Part shown: positions 9,624-19,448 of the stretch, one piece after another
Position numbering within the stretch: position 1 is the stretch's first letter
Layout: each line of letters opens with the position of its first letter
NCBI GenBank assembly: GCA_026418195.1
Contig: JAOABU010000037.1
Coordinates: 1 to 64,000, forward strand
Length of the DNA stretch: 64,000 nucleotides
Origin: Spirochaetota bacterium
GTDB lineage: Bacteria; Spirochaetota; Spirochaetia; DTKZ01
Reading direction: 5' to 3'
Program-made: the position numbers and the translations under genes
Notes under the pieces: model-generated
Told to the model about the DNA's origin: nothing
Database searches by the model: none
The model's input: the letters and a program-made list of their open reading frames with translations, nothing else

Positions 9624-10706
9624 TTATCGATACCGGTATCCGTACGGGCCAAAGAGCCCCTCCAAGCCCTCCTTACTTGTGTAAAGGATCCTGTCTGCCC
9701 GATCCCCGAACAAGCCGGTTTCCAGGTTCGGCCCCTGGAGGGATCGGAACCCTTCCAGGATTCCCCGGTTCGGAGGGACTGCACCAACCCTTTCCTCTAA
9801 CCTCGTTTCATGCTCTTCTTCTATCGCTTCATGAAAAAGCTGTTCCATTCGGAGTGTATAGGTAAAAAATTGTTTCACCGTTTGTCCCACCAGATCATCT
9901 AAGGTATCGGCATGAGATTCCCCAAGCACAGGATGCTGGTATTCGAGGATCCTGGCAAAGGCATCCCGGAACGAGTAAAACCTTTGCTGATAGAAGGAAG
10001 CTTCAAAAAAGGCAAGGTTCGAATTAAGAAGTTTCAGGAGCTTCGCCCCCCTCGAAGCCCATGCAGACCAGAACCAGCTCTGGATCCTTTCGAACCTTTG
10101 AAGACACTCTCGTAACGCCTTAGAGCAATAATCGGCCCCTAGAAAACTTACAATTCCTAGAAGTCGGAGAAACCTCTCCCTACTGAGTTCTCCTTTTTGT
10201 TCCATTCCTCGAGTTAACTCCCTTAAGGTTCTGGGTATTCCATATTTCTGCCCCCACTGCTCCCACACATAAAGATCCAGAACAGACTCGAATACATGGT
10301 GTTCGTACTGAGACTTCCCTACCCCTTTCCCGACCGTGTAGAGTACCAGTGGGTGGAAAACCGAATCCGCCACCACATGGGCAAGGTAACCTAAAAGAAA
10401 GGCACCCAGTGCCGAACCGAACCTTCCCCCGCTCGCTTCCACTACGGAATAGAAAGGCCTGAGAGTGTTCCCACCATCTCTACCGTGTAAAACCATAGCG
10501 GCTTCTCGGAAATGATTCAGCTCCGGGCCGTATAGGTAGTAAAAGAGAAAATCTGGTCCGACCGCTCCAAGAAGGAACGTATTGGGTGCTTCCCTAAGGC
10601 ATTGGCATAACGTTGGGTATATGGAGGTACCATCAGAATTGGAGAGACTAAGGATCGTCTCTGATATTTTCTTCGCCAAGTACCAATGGGTGAGTTCCTT
10701 TGGCAT
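9624..10706 (-). CDS. Zinc-dependent phospholipase C-like domain protein
   Basis: MPKELTHWYLAKKI...GAVGPDFLFYY...GYLAHVVADSVFHPLV...YEHHVFESVLDLYV: His/Asp pattern of Zn_dep_PLPC proteins. Confidence 0.7.
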   Translation of the reverse strand: MPKELTHWYLAKKISETILSLSNSDGTSIYPTLCQCLREAPNTFLLGAVGPDFLFYYLYGPELNHFREAAMVLHGRDGGNTLRPFYSVVEASGGRFGSALGAFLLGYLAHVVADSVFHPLVLYTVGKGVGKSQYEHHVFESVLDLYVWEQWGQKYGIPRTLRELTRGMEQKGELSRERFLRLLGIVSFLGADYCSKALRECLQRFERIQSWFWSAWASRGAKLLKLLNSNLAFFEASFYQQRFYSFRDAFARILEYQHPVLGESHADTLDDLVGQTVKQFFTYTLRMEQLFHEAIEEEHETRLEERVGAVPPNRGILEGFRSLQGPNLETGLFGDRADRILYTSKEGLEGLFGPYGYRYR

Positions 10707-10744
10707 CGTGTCGCTCCATTCCCCCGTTTACAGATCGGGTCAGT

Positions 10745-11998
10745 TCATGGAACAAATATAAGCAGAACCCCACCTACCAGGAAAAGGATATTCACACTTA
10801 GGATCCCATACGCGGTGTTCTGGGCCAACGTAGATACGAATCCCACTAATGCAGGTCCCATGATCGCAGCGAACTTCCCGAACACGTTATAGAAACCGAA
10901 GAACTCGGCCGATTTTTCTTTGGGCACCAATTTCCCGTAGTAGGATCGGCTTAAGGCTTGAATTCCCCCCTGCGAAGTAGCAACAAGGAAGGCTAGAATC
11001 CAAAACAACCCTGTTTTCAGCTCTACCGTGGGAAGACCAGGCAGGAAAAACGCGATCAGGGTGATACAGACGTAGATCCCAATCCCAATAAAGAGCATTA
11101 CCTTGGCAGACCAGAGCCGAGCGAGTTTCCCATAGAGAATCGCGAAGGGGAAGGCCACAATCTGGATCATCAACAGGACGAGGAGAAGAGAGTTCTCAGA
11201 AATCCCTACATCCAAGGCTATTGGAGTAGCCATCTTTATAATGGTGTCTACCCCATCGATGTAGAAGAAGTAGGAAAGGAGAAACAGGGCGAGAACTCTG
11301 TACCTTCGAAGATCACGCACCGTCTCCCAGAGCCGGGAAAAGGTACTTCGCACAGGGTGAGCTACCGGCTCGAGAAAGTACCTTTGGTGCACGTTCTTTA
11401 AAATAGGAATGGAAAACCCCAGCCACCAGAGAGCCGTGATGAGAAAGGATAGACGGACTGCAGGCACACTGGAACTGAATCCCAGAAGCTGGTAATGCAT
11501 GATAAGGAGGATACTCAATACGAACGGGATCACACTCCCTATGTACCCCCACCCAAAGCCACTGGTAGAGATCCAATCCATTCGATCCTCTGTAGTCACA
11601 TCGGTGAGGAAGGAGTCATAGAAGATGTTGGCACCAGCAAAACCTAAGGCGGACAGCACGTACAATCCTAAAGCTTGCCATACCTGCCCCTCTCCGGTCA
11701 GGGTGAGGGTAGCAGTTGTTCCCGCACCCAAAAGGAGGAACACAAGGAAAAGTCGTTTCTTCATAGCCCTGAAATCGGCTAGGGTTCCCAACAAAGGAGC
11801 CAGCACCGCCAAGAGTAGGGTATAGAAGCTATTGGCATATCCCCAATAAGCTGTGGAAAGGAATGGGTCCAGTCCCTTTGCAGCTACATGTTTGAAATAC
11901 ATGGGGAAAATAGCCGTGGTAATAGTGATAGAGTAAGCTGAGTTGGCCCAATCATACAGTACCCAGCTACGCTCTTCTTTCGTCATATAGGTTTTCAT
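10745..11998 (-). CDS. MFS transporter, UMF1/Atg22-like family
   Basis: [26 protein letters not shown]-terminal signature, about 12 TMs. Confidence 0.82.
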   Translation of the reverse strand: MKTYMTKEERSWVLYDWANSAYSITITTAIFPMYFKHVAAKGLDPFLSTAYWGYANSFYTLLLAVLAPLLGTLADFRAMKKRLFLVFLLLGAGTTATLTLTGEGQVWQALGLYVLSALGFAGANIFYDSFLTDVTTEDRMDWISTSGFGWGYIGSVIPFVLSILLIMHYQLLGFSSSVPAVRLSFLITALWWLGFSIPILKNVHQRYFLEPVAHPVRSTFSRLWETVRDLRRYRVLALFLLSYFFYIDGVDTIIKMATPIALDVGISENSLLLVLLMIQIVAFPFAILYGKLARLWSAKVMLFIGIGIYVCITLIAFFLPGLPTVELKTGLFWILAFLVATSQGGIQALSRSYYGKLVPKEKSAEFFGFYNVFGKFAAIMGPALVGFVSTLAQNTAYGILSVNILFLVGGVLLIFVP

Positions 11999-12777
11999 AA
12001 AATGTGCTGGAGGAACCTCTTCGTTCGTTCTTCCCTGGGATTGGAAAAGAGTTCTTCCGGAGGACCCATTTCTATGATCTCGCCCTTGTCCATGAACACT
12101 ACTTTGTCTGCCGCTGCTCGAGCAAATCCCATTTCATGGGAAACCACCATCATGGTCATTCCTTCCTTCGCCAGTGCCAGCATTACGTCCAATACTTCCT
12201 TGATCATCTCCGGATCCAGCGCAGAGGTAGGCTCATCGAAGAGCATCACTTTGGGTTCCATGGCCAGCGCTCGGGCAATGGCTACCCGCTGCTGTTGTCC
12301 TCCGGAAAGCTGGGATGGATAGGCATCCTCCTTATCCTGAAGACCTACCCGAGCCAAGAGGGCTCTAGCCTTTCGTTCAGCTTCTTCTCTAGGGATCTTT
12401 TTGACGATCTGAGGGGCCAGAATAATGTTTTCTAACGCAGTAAGATGATTGAACAAGTTAAAGCTCTGGAAAACCATTCCCGCTTCTTCTCGGATCCTTC
12501 GGATGTCCGTCTTAGGATCGGTAACACAATCGTCGTCCACCCAGATCTCCCCGCTGCTCGGACGTTCCAATCGATTCACACACCGAAGGAGGGTGCTCTT
12601 CCCGCTTCCAGAAGGGCCTATGATGAGCACCACTTCCCCAGGCCATACATCGAGACTCACGTTCCGAAGGGCTTGCACCGAGCCGAAGTTTTTACTGACC
12701 CCTCGGATCCTAACTCTGGGTTTTCCCAATGCGGTAGTAGTAAGGGAGGACAGGGCTTGCGAGGTTCGATGTTCCAT
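11995..12777 (-). CDS. Polar amino acid ABC transporter ATP-binding protein (GlnQ-like)
   Basis: [51 protein letters not shown]. Confidence 0.9.
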   Translation of the reverse strand: MEHRTSQALSSLTTTALGKPRVRIRGVSKNFGSVQALRNVSLDVWPGEVVLIIGPSGSGKSTLLRCVNRLERPSSGEIWVDDDCVTDPKTDIRRIREEAGMVFQSFNLFNHLTALENIILAPQIVKKIPREEAERKARALLARVGLQDKEDAYPSQLSGGQQQRVAIARALAMEPKVMLFDEPTSALDPEMIKEVLDVMLALAKEGMTMMVVSHEMGFARAAADKVVFMDKGEIIEMGPPEELFSNPREERTKRFLQHIL

Positions 12778-12781
12778 ATCC

Positions 12782-13564
12782 TCACCTTCCTTTCTTGTGG
12801 AGATGCTCTTCCATAATCCCGACCAAGCGAGAAAGGAATAGGGTCAGTACCAGATACACTAAAGCCACCATCGTATAGCTTTCAAAGTATCGGAAGGTGG
12901 TGGAAGCGTATTCCCTACCCCGACGGAGGAGGTCTGCTATAGCTAAAATGGATACAAGGGAAGAATCCTTTAGTAGGGCGATAAACTCGTTTCCGATGGG
13001 AGGGAGAATGATCTTGATCGTCTGGGGCAGAATTACCCTCCAGAGAGCCTGGGTACGGCTCATTCCGAGTGCTAGAGCTGCTTCCATCTGCCCTTTGGGA
13101 ATGGCTTGTATACCGGCTCGAAAGATTTCTCCCATGTAAGCTCCATAGCATACAGCCATGGCAATCACCGCTGCCGGGATCCCCTGAAGGCGAAGGATTT
13201 TTCCCAGGGCAAAGTAAATATAGAAGAGCTGCACGAGAAGAGGAATTCCTCGGATCACTTCCACATACACTGTGGCAAGGCGATTCACAAAGGTCACACG
13301 AGAGATCTGCCCTAATCCCGTGAGGAGCCCGATCACCAGGGCTAGTGAAATGGAAAGCAGGGTGACTTGAAAGGTCACCAGCACCCCGTCCGGTACGAAT
13401 TTCAGAATTTCCCAGTAAGGTTCGGGCATGAGGACAGGGAGCAGGACGATAAGAAGTAAAGCCCCGAAGAAAGAGATCTTCCAGGCAGAAAAAATCGTAC
13501 CCTCTCCCCGTTCAGGGATGAGGGTACTATCCGTTACTTCAATCCTTGGTTTCTCATCTGCCAT
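12782..13564 (-). CDS. Polar amino acid ABC transporter permease
   Basis: HisM/GlnP pattern: [46 protein letters not shown]. Confidence 0.9.
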   Translation of the reverse strand: MADEKPRIEVTDSTLIPERGEGTIFSAWKISFFGALLLIVLLPVLMPEPYWEILKFVPDGVLVTFQVTLLSISLALVIGLLTGLGQISRVTFVNRLATVYVEVIRGIPLLVQLFYIYFALGKILRLQGIPAAVIAMAVCYGAYMGEIFRAGIQAIPKGQMEAALALGMSRTQALWRVILPQTIKIILPPIGNEFIALLKDSSLVSILAIADLLRRGREYASTTFRYFESYTMVALVYLVLTLFLSRLVGIMEEHLHKKGR

Positions 13565-13576
13565 GATGCATTCGAT

Positions 13577-14407
13577 CTATTTGCCCCAAATCCACTTGTT
13601 CTCCAGTTCCTTGATCTTTCCAGACTCTTTCACTTTCTTCAAACCCACATTGATTAAGTCCAGTACCTTCTTGTTCCCTTTTTTCACAGCGATGCCGTAG
13701 TACTCTTGAGTAAAGGGTTCCCCGACGATTTTCAGCTTTCCCTTGTAGTTCTTGTTTTGAAGAACGTAATCAGCGGCAATCGGGGTATCCGCTACCACAC
13801 CGGCAATCCGGCCATTTACCAGATCCTCGATCGCTAAACCCAATTCGTCATAGGTTTTCAGGGTAACTCCCTGTACTTTCTGGATTTCCATGGCACCGGT
13901 AGTACCGATCTGGGCTCCAAGGGCCTTTCCCTTCAGATCGGCAATCTTGGTTACACCTTGAGTTGAGGCTTGCACAATCAACACTTGCCCCGCATTGATA
14001 TAAGGTTCGGAGAAATCCATCGTAGCTTTTCGTTCATCGGTGATAGTGACAGATGAGATCACTGCATCGTAACTGTCATTGGCAAGCCCTGCGAAGATTC
14101 CGTCCCAAGCGGTATTCTTGACTTCTACTTCGAATCCCGCAGCTTCCGCAATCGCCTTGATCAGGTCAATATCGAATCCGACGATTTCTTTGTTTTCGTT
14201 CACGAACTCCATCGGGGGCCAGGTGCAATCGCTAGCCACTGTGATCTTCACCTTGGGTCCAGCAGAGATCGTTTTTTGCGTATTCCCTTGAGCTTGTGCA
14301 GTGCTTTTCGATGCTTCCTGTTTAGAACAACTAAGGACCGCTACAAACGCAAAACTTACAATTAGTACAGCAAGAATCAACGTTAAAGTTCGAGTTGCGT
14401 ATTTCAT
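13577..14407 (-). CDS. Polar amino acid ABC transporter substrate-binding lipoprotein
   Basis: Lipobox VLSC; SBP_bac_3 pattern CTWPPMEFVNENKEIVGFDIDLIKAIAEAAG. Confidence 0.9.
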   Translation of the reverse strand: MKYATRTLTLILAVLIVSFAFVAVLSCSKQEASKSTAQAQGNTQKTISAGPKVKITVASDCTWPPMEFVNENKEIVGFDIDLIKAIAEAAGFEVEVKNTAWDGIFAGLANDSYDAVISSVTITDERKATMDFSEPYINAGQVLIVQASTQGVTKIADLKGKALGAQIGTTGAMEIQKVQGVTLKTYDELGLAIEDLVNGRIAGVVADTPIAADYVLQNKNYKGKLKIVGEPFTQEYYGIAVKKGNKKVLDLINVGLKKVKESGKIKELENKWIWGK

Positions 14408-14480
14408 ATTCTTTACTCCTAACTAAATGTTTGAAAAAGCAGTTCAGTTTAATGGCAGGGGAATATGGATGTCAATGTCT

Positions 14481-15239
14481 CTACAGCTTTCGTATTCGGT
14501 ATACTACAAGGAGTAAGAGGTAATACAGGTAGAACACTCCCCGGAACACTCGCCAGGGGTGTCGGAATAGTTCAGGAATATGTTCGCGCCCCTTTTCCAC
14601 CGTCTCCCTTGAAGGTCGAATCCGTTTACCCGAAATGATATCGAAGGTCTCTGGGCTAAAGATCACGATCGAAGAAGGTAACGCTTCCCGTTTGCGTTGA
14701 GCCCATCGTTCCTTTCCCTTAAGCCCACTTCCCAAAAGCACGCAGTGAGGGGAAGCTTTCCTCATTGCCAACAGAATGTCCCCTTCTACCTGAAGGGGGT
14801 AGTATCCTGGGTACCGTCCCACGAGTCTCAACCCTGGGAAGGTTTGCTTAAGATTTTTCTCCGCCTGTTGGAGGTAAGGCAATTTTCCTCCCAATAAGTA
14901 CAGGGAATGTCCCTTTTCTTCTAAAATCCTGAGAAGTCGGATCACCACATCGAAGGGATAGTAGCGATGGGAAATCTTCTTCTTCAAGAACCGGGCTCCC
15001 CGCAGGATTCCTTTAGAGATAGGAATCACCAGAGCAGCATTTTCTACCCAGGCCCGGAACTCCATATTCCTCCGTGCCTTAAGGAGATCCCAGAGGTTTA
15101 AAAACACCACAGGGCATACTCCATCCTTTTTAAGTAGGCTAGCTAGAGTATCATCCAAATCTTCGGGGTGAATGTCGTCTAAAGGGATGCCAAGAAATCG
15201 TTCTTTCTTGACCCTCAAGGTTCCTGTTGCAACTTCCAC
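14481..15239 (-). CDS. WecG/TagA/CpsF-family glycosyltransferase
   Basis: LYLLGGKLPYLQQAEKNLKQTFPGLRLVGRYPGYY and LLGSGLKGKERWAQ follow the TagA family pattern. Confidence 0.8.
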   Translation of the reverse strand: MEVATGTLRVKKERFLGIPLDDIHPEDLDDTLASLLKKDGVCPVVFLNLWDLLKARRNMEFRAWVENAALVIPISKGILRGARFLKKKISHRYYPFDVVIRLLRILEEKGHSLYLLGGKLPYLQQAEKNLKQTFPGLRLVGRYPGYYPLQVEGDILLAMRKASPHCVLLGSGLKGKERWAQRKREALPSSIVIFSPETFDIISGKRIRPSRETVEKGREHIPELFRHPWRVFRGVFYLYYLLLLVVYRIRKL

Positions 15240-15976
15240 GCGGTCTTCTCCAATAGAAGGATCTGCACTGCTGCTAAGGCAAAAACCGGTGCAGTTTCGG
15301 TACGTAGCACCGATGGCCCTAAATACGCAGGAGAGAACCCCCTTTGTTGAAGGCAGGTCACCTCCTCCTCGGACAGACCTCCTTCAGGGCCAATTACCAG
15401 TGCTATTCCTTTTCGATAAAGGGAAAGATACTGATGGAGGGTGGTTCGTGCAAGGGGGGCCTGGTGAAAGAAAAGCCCAAGTTGATCAGGTTCCGCTGGA
15501 TGAAAGACTTCTACAATCCCCTCTAGTGGTAGGGGGGGAAGAATTTTGGGAACCTCTAGGGAACCGCACTGTTGGGCGGCTTCCTTAGCGATCCGCTGGA
15601 GTCTCTGGATCTTTTCCGATAGTGATTCCCAGCGGGGTACAGAAAACTTGCTGATTACAGGGACAACTCGGGACACCCCTAGCTCTACCGCTTGCCTGAC
15701 GATCAGATCTAGCTTCTTCCCTTTGGGAATACACTGGAATAGGGTAATTTCGGGAAATGGCCGCTCTAAGGGACCCCTTCGCTGTACACGAAGGATACAG
15801 AAGGATGGAGCGATCTCTTCCACAGTAGCATAGTAATAGGTCCCTGCCCCATCAGAGGCATTGAAGGAATCCCCAACTCGTTTCCGTAATACCCGAACCA
15901 GGTAATGGTAATCCTTCCCTTCGAGGCGAAAAATTTCTTGTCCCTGGAAGGAAGGGGGGAGAATGAACAAGCGCAT
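15215..15976 (-). CDS. rsmE: 16S rRNA (uracil-1498-N3)-methyltransferase
   Basis: MRLFILPPSF...HYLVRVLRKRVGD...ALVIGPEGGLSEEEV...LGPSVLRTETAPVFAL. ORF open to 16051, but the extension overlaps the yjbQ-like gene, so ATG 15976 is preferred. Confidence 0.88.
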   Translation of the reverse strand: MRLFILPPSFQGQEIFRLEGKDYHYLVRVLRKRVGDSFNASDGAGTYYYATVEEIAPSFCILRVQRRGPLERPFPEITLFQCIPKGKKLDLIVRQAVELGVSRVVPVISKFSVPRWESLSEKIQRLQRIAKEAAQQCGSLEVPKILPPLPLEGIVEVFHPAEPDQLGLFFHQAPLARTTLHQYLSLYRKGIALVIGPEGGLSEEEVTCLQQRGFSPAYLGPSVLRTETAPVFALAAVQILLLEKTAWKLQQEP

Positions 15977-15980
15977 ACTT

Positions 15981-16391
15981 CTACTCGTGTCCAGCGCCAC
16001 TTCCCACAATCTTGACAAAGACTTGCCGCCTGCGGGGACCATCGAACTCACAGAAATAGATCCCTTGCCAGGTGCCTAAAGCTAAGGATCCTCCAATGAT
16101 AGGGATGGTCACACTGGACCCTACCAAAGTCGCTTTGATGTGGGCAGCCGAGTTTCCCTCGGTATGCTGGTACCGATCCTGAAAGGGAACGATCTTGTTC
16201 AATTCCATCAATAGATCGGCTTTCACGGATGGGTCTGCTGCTTCATTGATCGTGACCCCCGCAGTGGTATGGGGCACATACACCACACAAAGCCCCTCGG
16301 GTACACCGGAAGCAGAGACTAAAGCCTGAATGTCTTGGGTAATCTCCAACAGTTCCGTAGGAGACCGCGTTTGCAGTTGAAGGGTGTTCAT
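15981..16391 (-). CDS. YjbQ/UPF0047 family protein
   Basis: VYVPHTTAGVTINEAADPSVKADLL, HIKATLVGSSVTIPI, LGTWQGIYFCEFDGPRRRQV. Confidence 0.9.
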   Translation of the reverse strand: MNTLQLQTRSPTELLEITQDIQALVSASGVPEGLCVVYVPHTTAGVTINEAADPSVKADLLMELNKIVPFQDRYQHTEGNSAAHIKATLVGSSVTIPIIGGSLALGTWQGIYFCEFDGPRRRQVFVKIVGSGAGHE

Positions 16392-16394
16392 CCG

Positions 16395-17813
16395 CTACCT
16401 CCCCTTTCCTCCCTCTCGAAGGAATTTTACAGCTTCCTGCAGTACCACATCGTATTCCAGATCGTATACTGGAGGGTTGGGAAGATGGCGATTGATCTCA
16501 TTTCGGATCATACGTCTTAGGATTCGATCCGAAAGATCAGGATTTTCTCTTCGCAGCTTGTCTATAAATTGCTGGATTTCCCGCTCAGATGGGTTGAGAT
16601 TCTGAGCCACAAAAGCTGGGATTTGACGGGATGAGATCAGTTTGGAGTAGGCTTCCGTTTCCTTCTCCGATAGGGCGGGTTCCTTTACCTCCCGGTCAGG
16701 GGCAACTCCTACTTTATCGATGGTAACTCCCGAAGGGGTATAGTAGCGAGCAGTGGTCAATCGGAACCCGGTTCTCCCTAGACTTCGCACCTGCTGAACC
16801 GATCCCTTCCCGTAGGTCTTTGTACCGAATAGGGTCGCCCGTTTACGATCCTTCATCACACCGGCAAAGATCTCGGAAGCAGAGGCCGACCCCCCATCGA
16901 TCAGTACGGCAATAGGAATCTCTTTAGGAACAATAGAACCCGGTTTGGCCTCGTACACTGCGTTTTCTGCAGGAATCCGGCTTCGGGTGCTCACGATTAC
17001 CCCATCGTCAAAGAACAGATCTGCCGTCTCGATTACCGAGTTCAGAAGGCCCCCTGGATTCATCCGCAGATCGATTACAAGGGACTTGTATCCTACAGTC
17101 CGAAAAGATTCAATCGCCTCCTGGATCTTGTCGTCCGTATAGGGAGTGAATTGTATGATACGAATATACCCGATACCCTCAGGAATCATCCCGTACCGCA
17201 CTGTTGGCACCTGGATCACAGCACGGGTAAGGGGTACATCGAACTGAAGGTTGGGTCCCCTTCGGATAGTGACCGTTACCGTTGTTCCAGGTTGCCCTCG
17301 TAATCGTTTTACTACTTCATCGATACTAAGTTTCTCCGTGGATTCCCCTTCAATCTTCACAATAAGATCCCCTGCTTGAATACCCATTCGATACGCAGGA
17401 GTTCCTTCGATGGGGGAAACTACCTCGACAAACGATGCGGTTTCTTTGCTACCCTCCGGCAGTACCTGTTTATTGATGTACAATCCCACCCCACCAAACT
17501 CACCGGCTGTGGTATCGTTCAGCGTACGCATATCTGTTTCAGTCAGGTACGCTGAATGTGGATCCTCGAGACTTTCAAACAGACCCTTCAAGGCTCCATC
17601 TATCAATTTTTCCGAGTTAACAGGGTCTACATAGTTGTTCTGTACGTACAGATAGATGAATTGGAACAACGAAAGAAGGTTCTGCGTCTTTCCGTCCACT
17701 GCCTGGGCTACCAGGGTAGGAGCTAGGAGTAAGCTGGCTAGGATCAAAGCTGTTGCAATGCTCACCCCCCCCCAGGGGATCTTCCGTGCTTGTGCAGGAT
17801 ATCGGTCACTCAT
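16395..17813 (-). CDS. S41-family C-terminal processing peptidase
   Basis: Signal anchor, PDZ region, LVIDLRMNPGGLL, GGSASASEIFAG (catalytic Ser), GTKTYGKGSVQ (Lys). Confidence 0.92.
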   Translation of the reverse strand: MSDRYPAQARKIPWGGVSIATALILASLLLAPTLVAQAVDGKTQNLLSLFQFIYLYVQNNYVDPVNSEKLIDGALKGLFESLEDPHSAYLTETDMRTLNDTTAGEFGGVGLYINKQVLPEGSKETASFVEVVSPIEGTPAYRMGIQAGDLIVKIEGESTEKLSIDEVVKRLRGQPGTTVTVTIRRGPNLQFDVPLTRAVIQVPTVRYGMIPEGIGYIRIIQFTPYTDDKIQEAIESFRTVGYKSLVIDLRMNPGGLLNSVIETADLFFDDGVIVSTRSRIPAENAVYEAKPGSIVPKEIPIAVLIDGGSASASEIFAGVMKDRKRATLFGTKTYGKGSVQQVRSLGRTGFRLTTARYYTPSGVTIDKVGVAPDREVKEPALSEKETEAYSKLISSRQIPAFVAQNLNPSEREIQQFIDKLRRENPDLSDRILRRMIRNEINRHLPNPPVYDLEYDVVLQEAVKFLREGGKGR

Positions 17814-17871
17814 ATCGTTCCTTTCCTTTTCTATCAGACTCTCTTGTATAGGGTACAGTATTTTTTACGTA

Positions 17872-17900
17872 TTGACCACCATTCGAGCCCTCCGTAGTAT
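17872..17900 (+). promoter_or_regulatory. Putative sigma-70 promoter TTGACC-N17-TAGTAT
   Basis: Direct reading; -10 ends 8 nt before the ATG at 17909. Confidence 0.55.
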
Positions 17901-17908
17901 TCCAACCA

Positions 17909-18310
17909 ATGTGGAAAAAAGAGAATCTATTCTATCTAGGTTGCATTTGGGAAGTGTTGCGTTTCATTTTCCTTTTCTCCCTCGTTTCTTTCCTGGTGAA
18001 TCCCGGGGGAAGAGTTCTGTATACTCTCTACTTTCTCTGGGTGAGCGCACCCCTTCTGGTGATCCCTTTCCTGTTCTTCCTATCTGCCTACCAATCAGAA
18101 CGGATTCCATCCCTTCGACCCATCCTCGTTTTTGGAAAAGTGTTAGAGCTGATTCCATTAGGTATCCTTCTAGCCTTCCTTTACCTTCTCCCTTCCGGAG
18201 GAATGGACAAAGCCATTCGATGGGGGATGGCGGTTCCCATCATCATTGGATGGATCGATTTTCTTTTTTTCCTATTTCTGTTATTCTATCCCCATCAACA
18301 GGAGCCCTAG
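17909..18310 (+). CDS. Small membrane protein (about 4 TM), unknown function
   Basis: 133-aa hydrophobic ORF; its stop abuts the start of the MinD-like gene; promoter directly upstream. Confidence 0.65.
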   Translation: MWKKENLFYLGCIWEVLRFIFLFSLVSFLVNPGGRVLYTLYFLWVSAPLLVIPFLFFLSAYQSERIPSLRPILVFGKVLELIPLGILLAFLYLLPSGGMDKAIRWGMAVPIIIGWIDFLFFLFLLFYPHQQEP

Positions 18311-19438
18311 ATGCACATAATCCCTATCGCAAGTGGAAAGGGGGGAGTAGGAAAGACTCTTCTAGCGGCAAACCTCGCTCTCGCACTGGGACAAGCCGGG
18401 AAGAGGGTGGTACTCTGCGACCTAGACCTAGGAGGATCGAACCTCCACCTTATGCTAGGGATTCCTCCTGCTGAGGGGGGGATGGGAGCGTTCATCAACC
18501 GTCCGGATCTTCGGCTTTCTGACATCCTTATCCAGACAGAGTATCCCAATGTTTGGTTCATCCCTGGAGATGGGGAAATCCCGGGTGCAGCGAACATCAC
18601 CTCCCATCAGAAACAAAAAATTCGACGAGCTCTGTGTTCCCTAGAGGCAGACTACCTCATCATTGATCTCGGTGCAGGTACCCACAACTTAGTGCTGGAT
18701 TTCTTTCTATTTTCTGGACGGGGAATCGTGATTACTGCACCTACCCCTATTGCTACAGTGAATGCATACCTGTTCCTAAAGAATACAGTCTTCCGAATCC
18801 TCGGACAGTCGATGAAAAAGAAATCCGAAGCCCATCAGTACTTAGAAAGCTTACGGAAGGAGGGAACCGCCCTTCAAAGCATCTATATTCCCAGGCTTCT
18901 GGAACAGATCCGCTCACGAGACATAGAAACCTACGAAACCTTCCAACGGAACGTCCGGAGCTTTCGCCCCCGCTTCGTTCTCAACATGGTTGAGGATCCC
19001 AGGGATGCAGAAAAAGCCCACAAACTTCGTCGGTCCTGCCAGCAGTACCTAAATATCGACCTGGAACATTTAGGAATCATCTATCGAGACGATCTACAGG
19101 ATATCGCATTAGGATCCCGACTACCCATCCTGATCTATAAACCCCAGTCGATCCTTTCCATGGCTATCAAACGGATTGCCGACAAGCTGATTCAGTCAGA
19201 AGGAGAGGAGGATTCCTCCATCACCCCGATAGATGAATCCTATCAGGAAGCTTCCCTGGAAGCAGAGGTGGATTTCGAGGCAAAGATGGAGTATCTGGAA
19301 GAACTCCTCCACACAGGCGCTCTTACAACTGGAGACCTGATCGAGACTGTAAAGATGCAACAGATCGAGATAACCCAACTTAAAAAAGAGAACCAGTTCT
19401 TGAAAGCAAAGATAATGAACCTTCTAAAAGGAACCTGA
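18311..19438 (+). CDS. MinD/ParA/FlhG-like P-loop ATPase with C-terminal coiled coil
   Basis: Deviant Walker A ASGKGGVGKTLLAANLA, VVLCDLDLGGSNLHLMLG, ADYLIIDLGAGTHN; C-term MQQIEITQLKKENQFLKAKIMNLL. Confidence 0.88.
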   Translation: MHIIPIASGKGGVGKTLLAANLALALGQAGKRVVLCDLDLGGSNLHLMLGIPPAEGGMGAFINRPDLRLSDILIQTEYPNVWFIPGDGEIPGAANITSHQKQKIRRALCSLEADYLIIDLGAGTHNLVLDFFLFSGRGIVITAPTPIATVNAYLFLKNTVFRILGQSMKKKSEAHQYLESLRKEGTALQSIYIPRLLEQIRSRDIETYETFQRNVRSFRPRFVLNMVEDPRDAEKAHKLRRSCQQYLNIDLEHLGIIYRDDLQDIALGSRLPILIYKPQSILSMAIKRIADKLIQSEGEEDSSITPIDESYQEASLEAEVDFEAKMEYLEELLHTGALTTGDLIETVKMQQIEITQLKKENQFLKAKIMNLLKGT

Positions 19439-19448
19439 GGGGTCGGGA

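Noticed and set aside
15172-15588. 138-aa plus-strand ORF
   Set aside because: Antisense to rsmE and the TagA-like gene.
17656-18474. 272-aa plus-strand ORF
   Set aside because: Runs antisense to ctpA and out of frame over the 17909 membrane gene and the MinD-like gene; low-complexity Ser/Pro/Arg-rich product typical of a shadow ORF.
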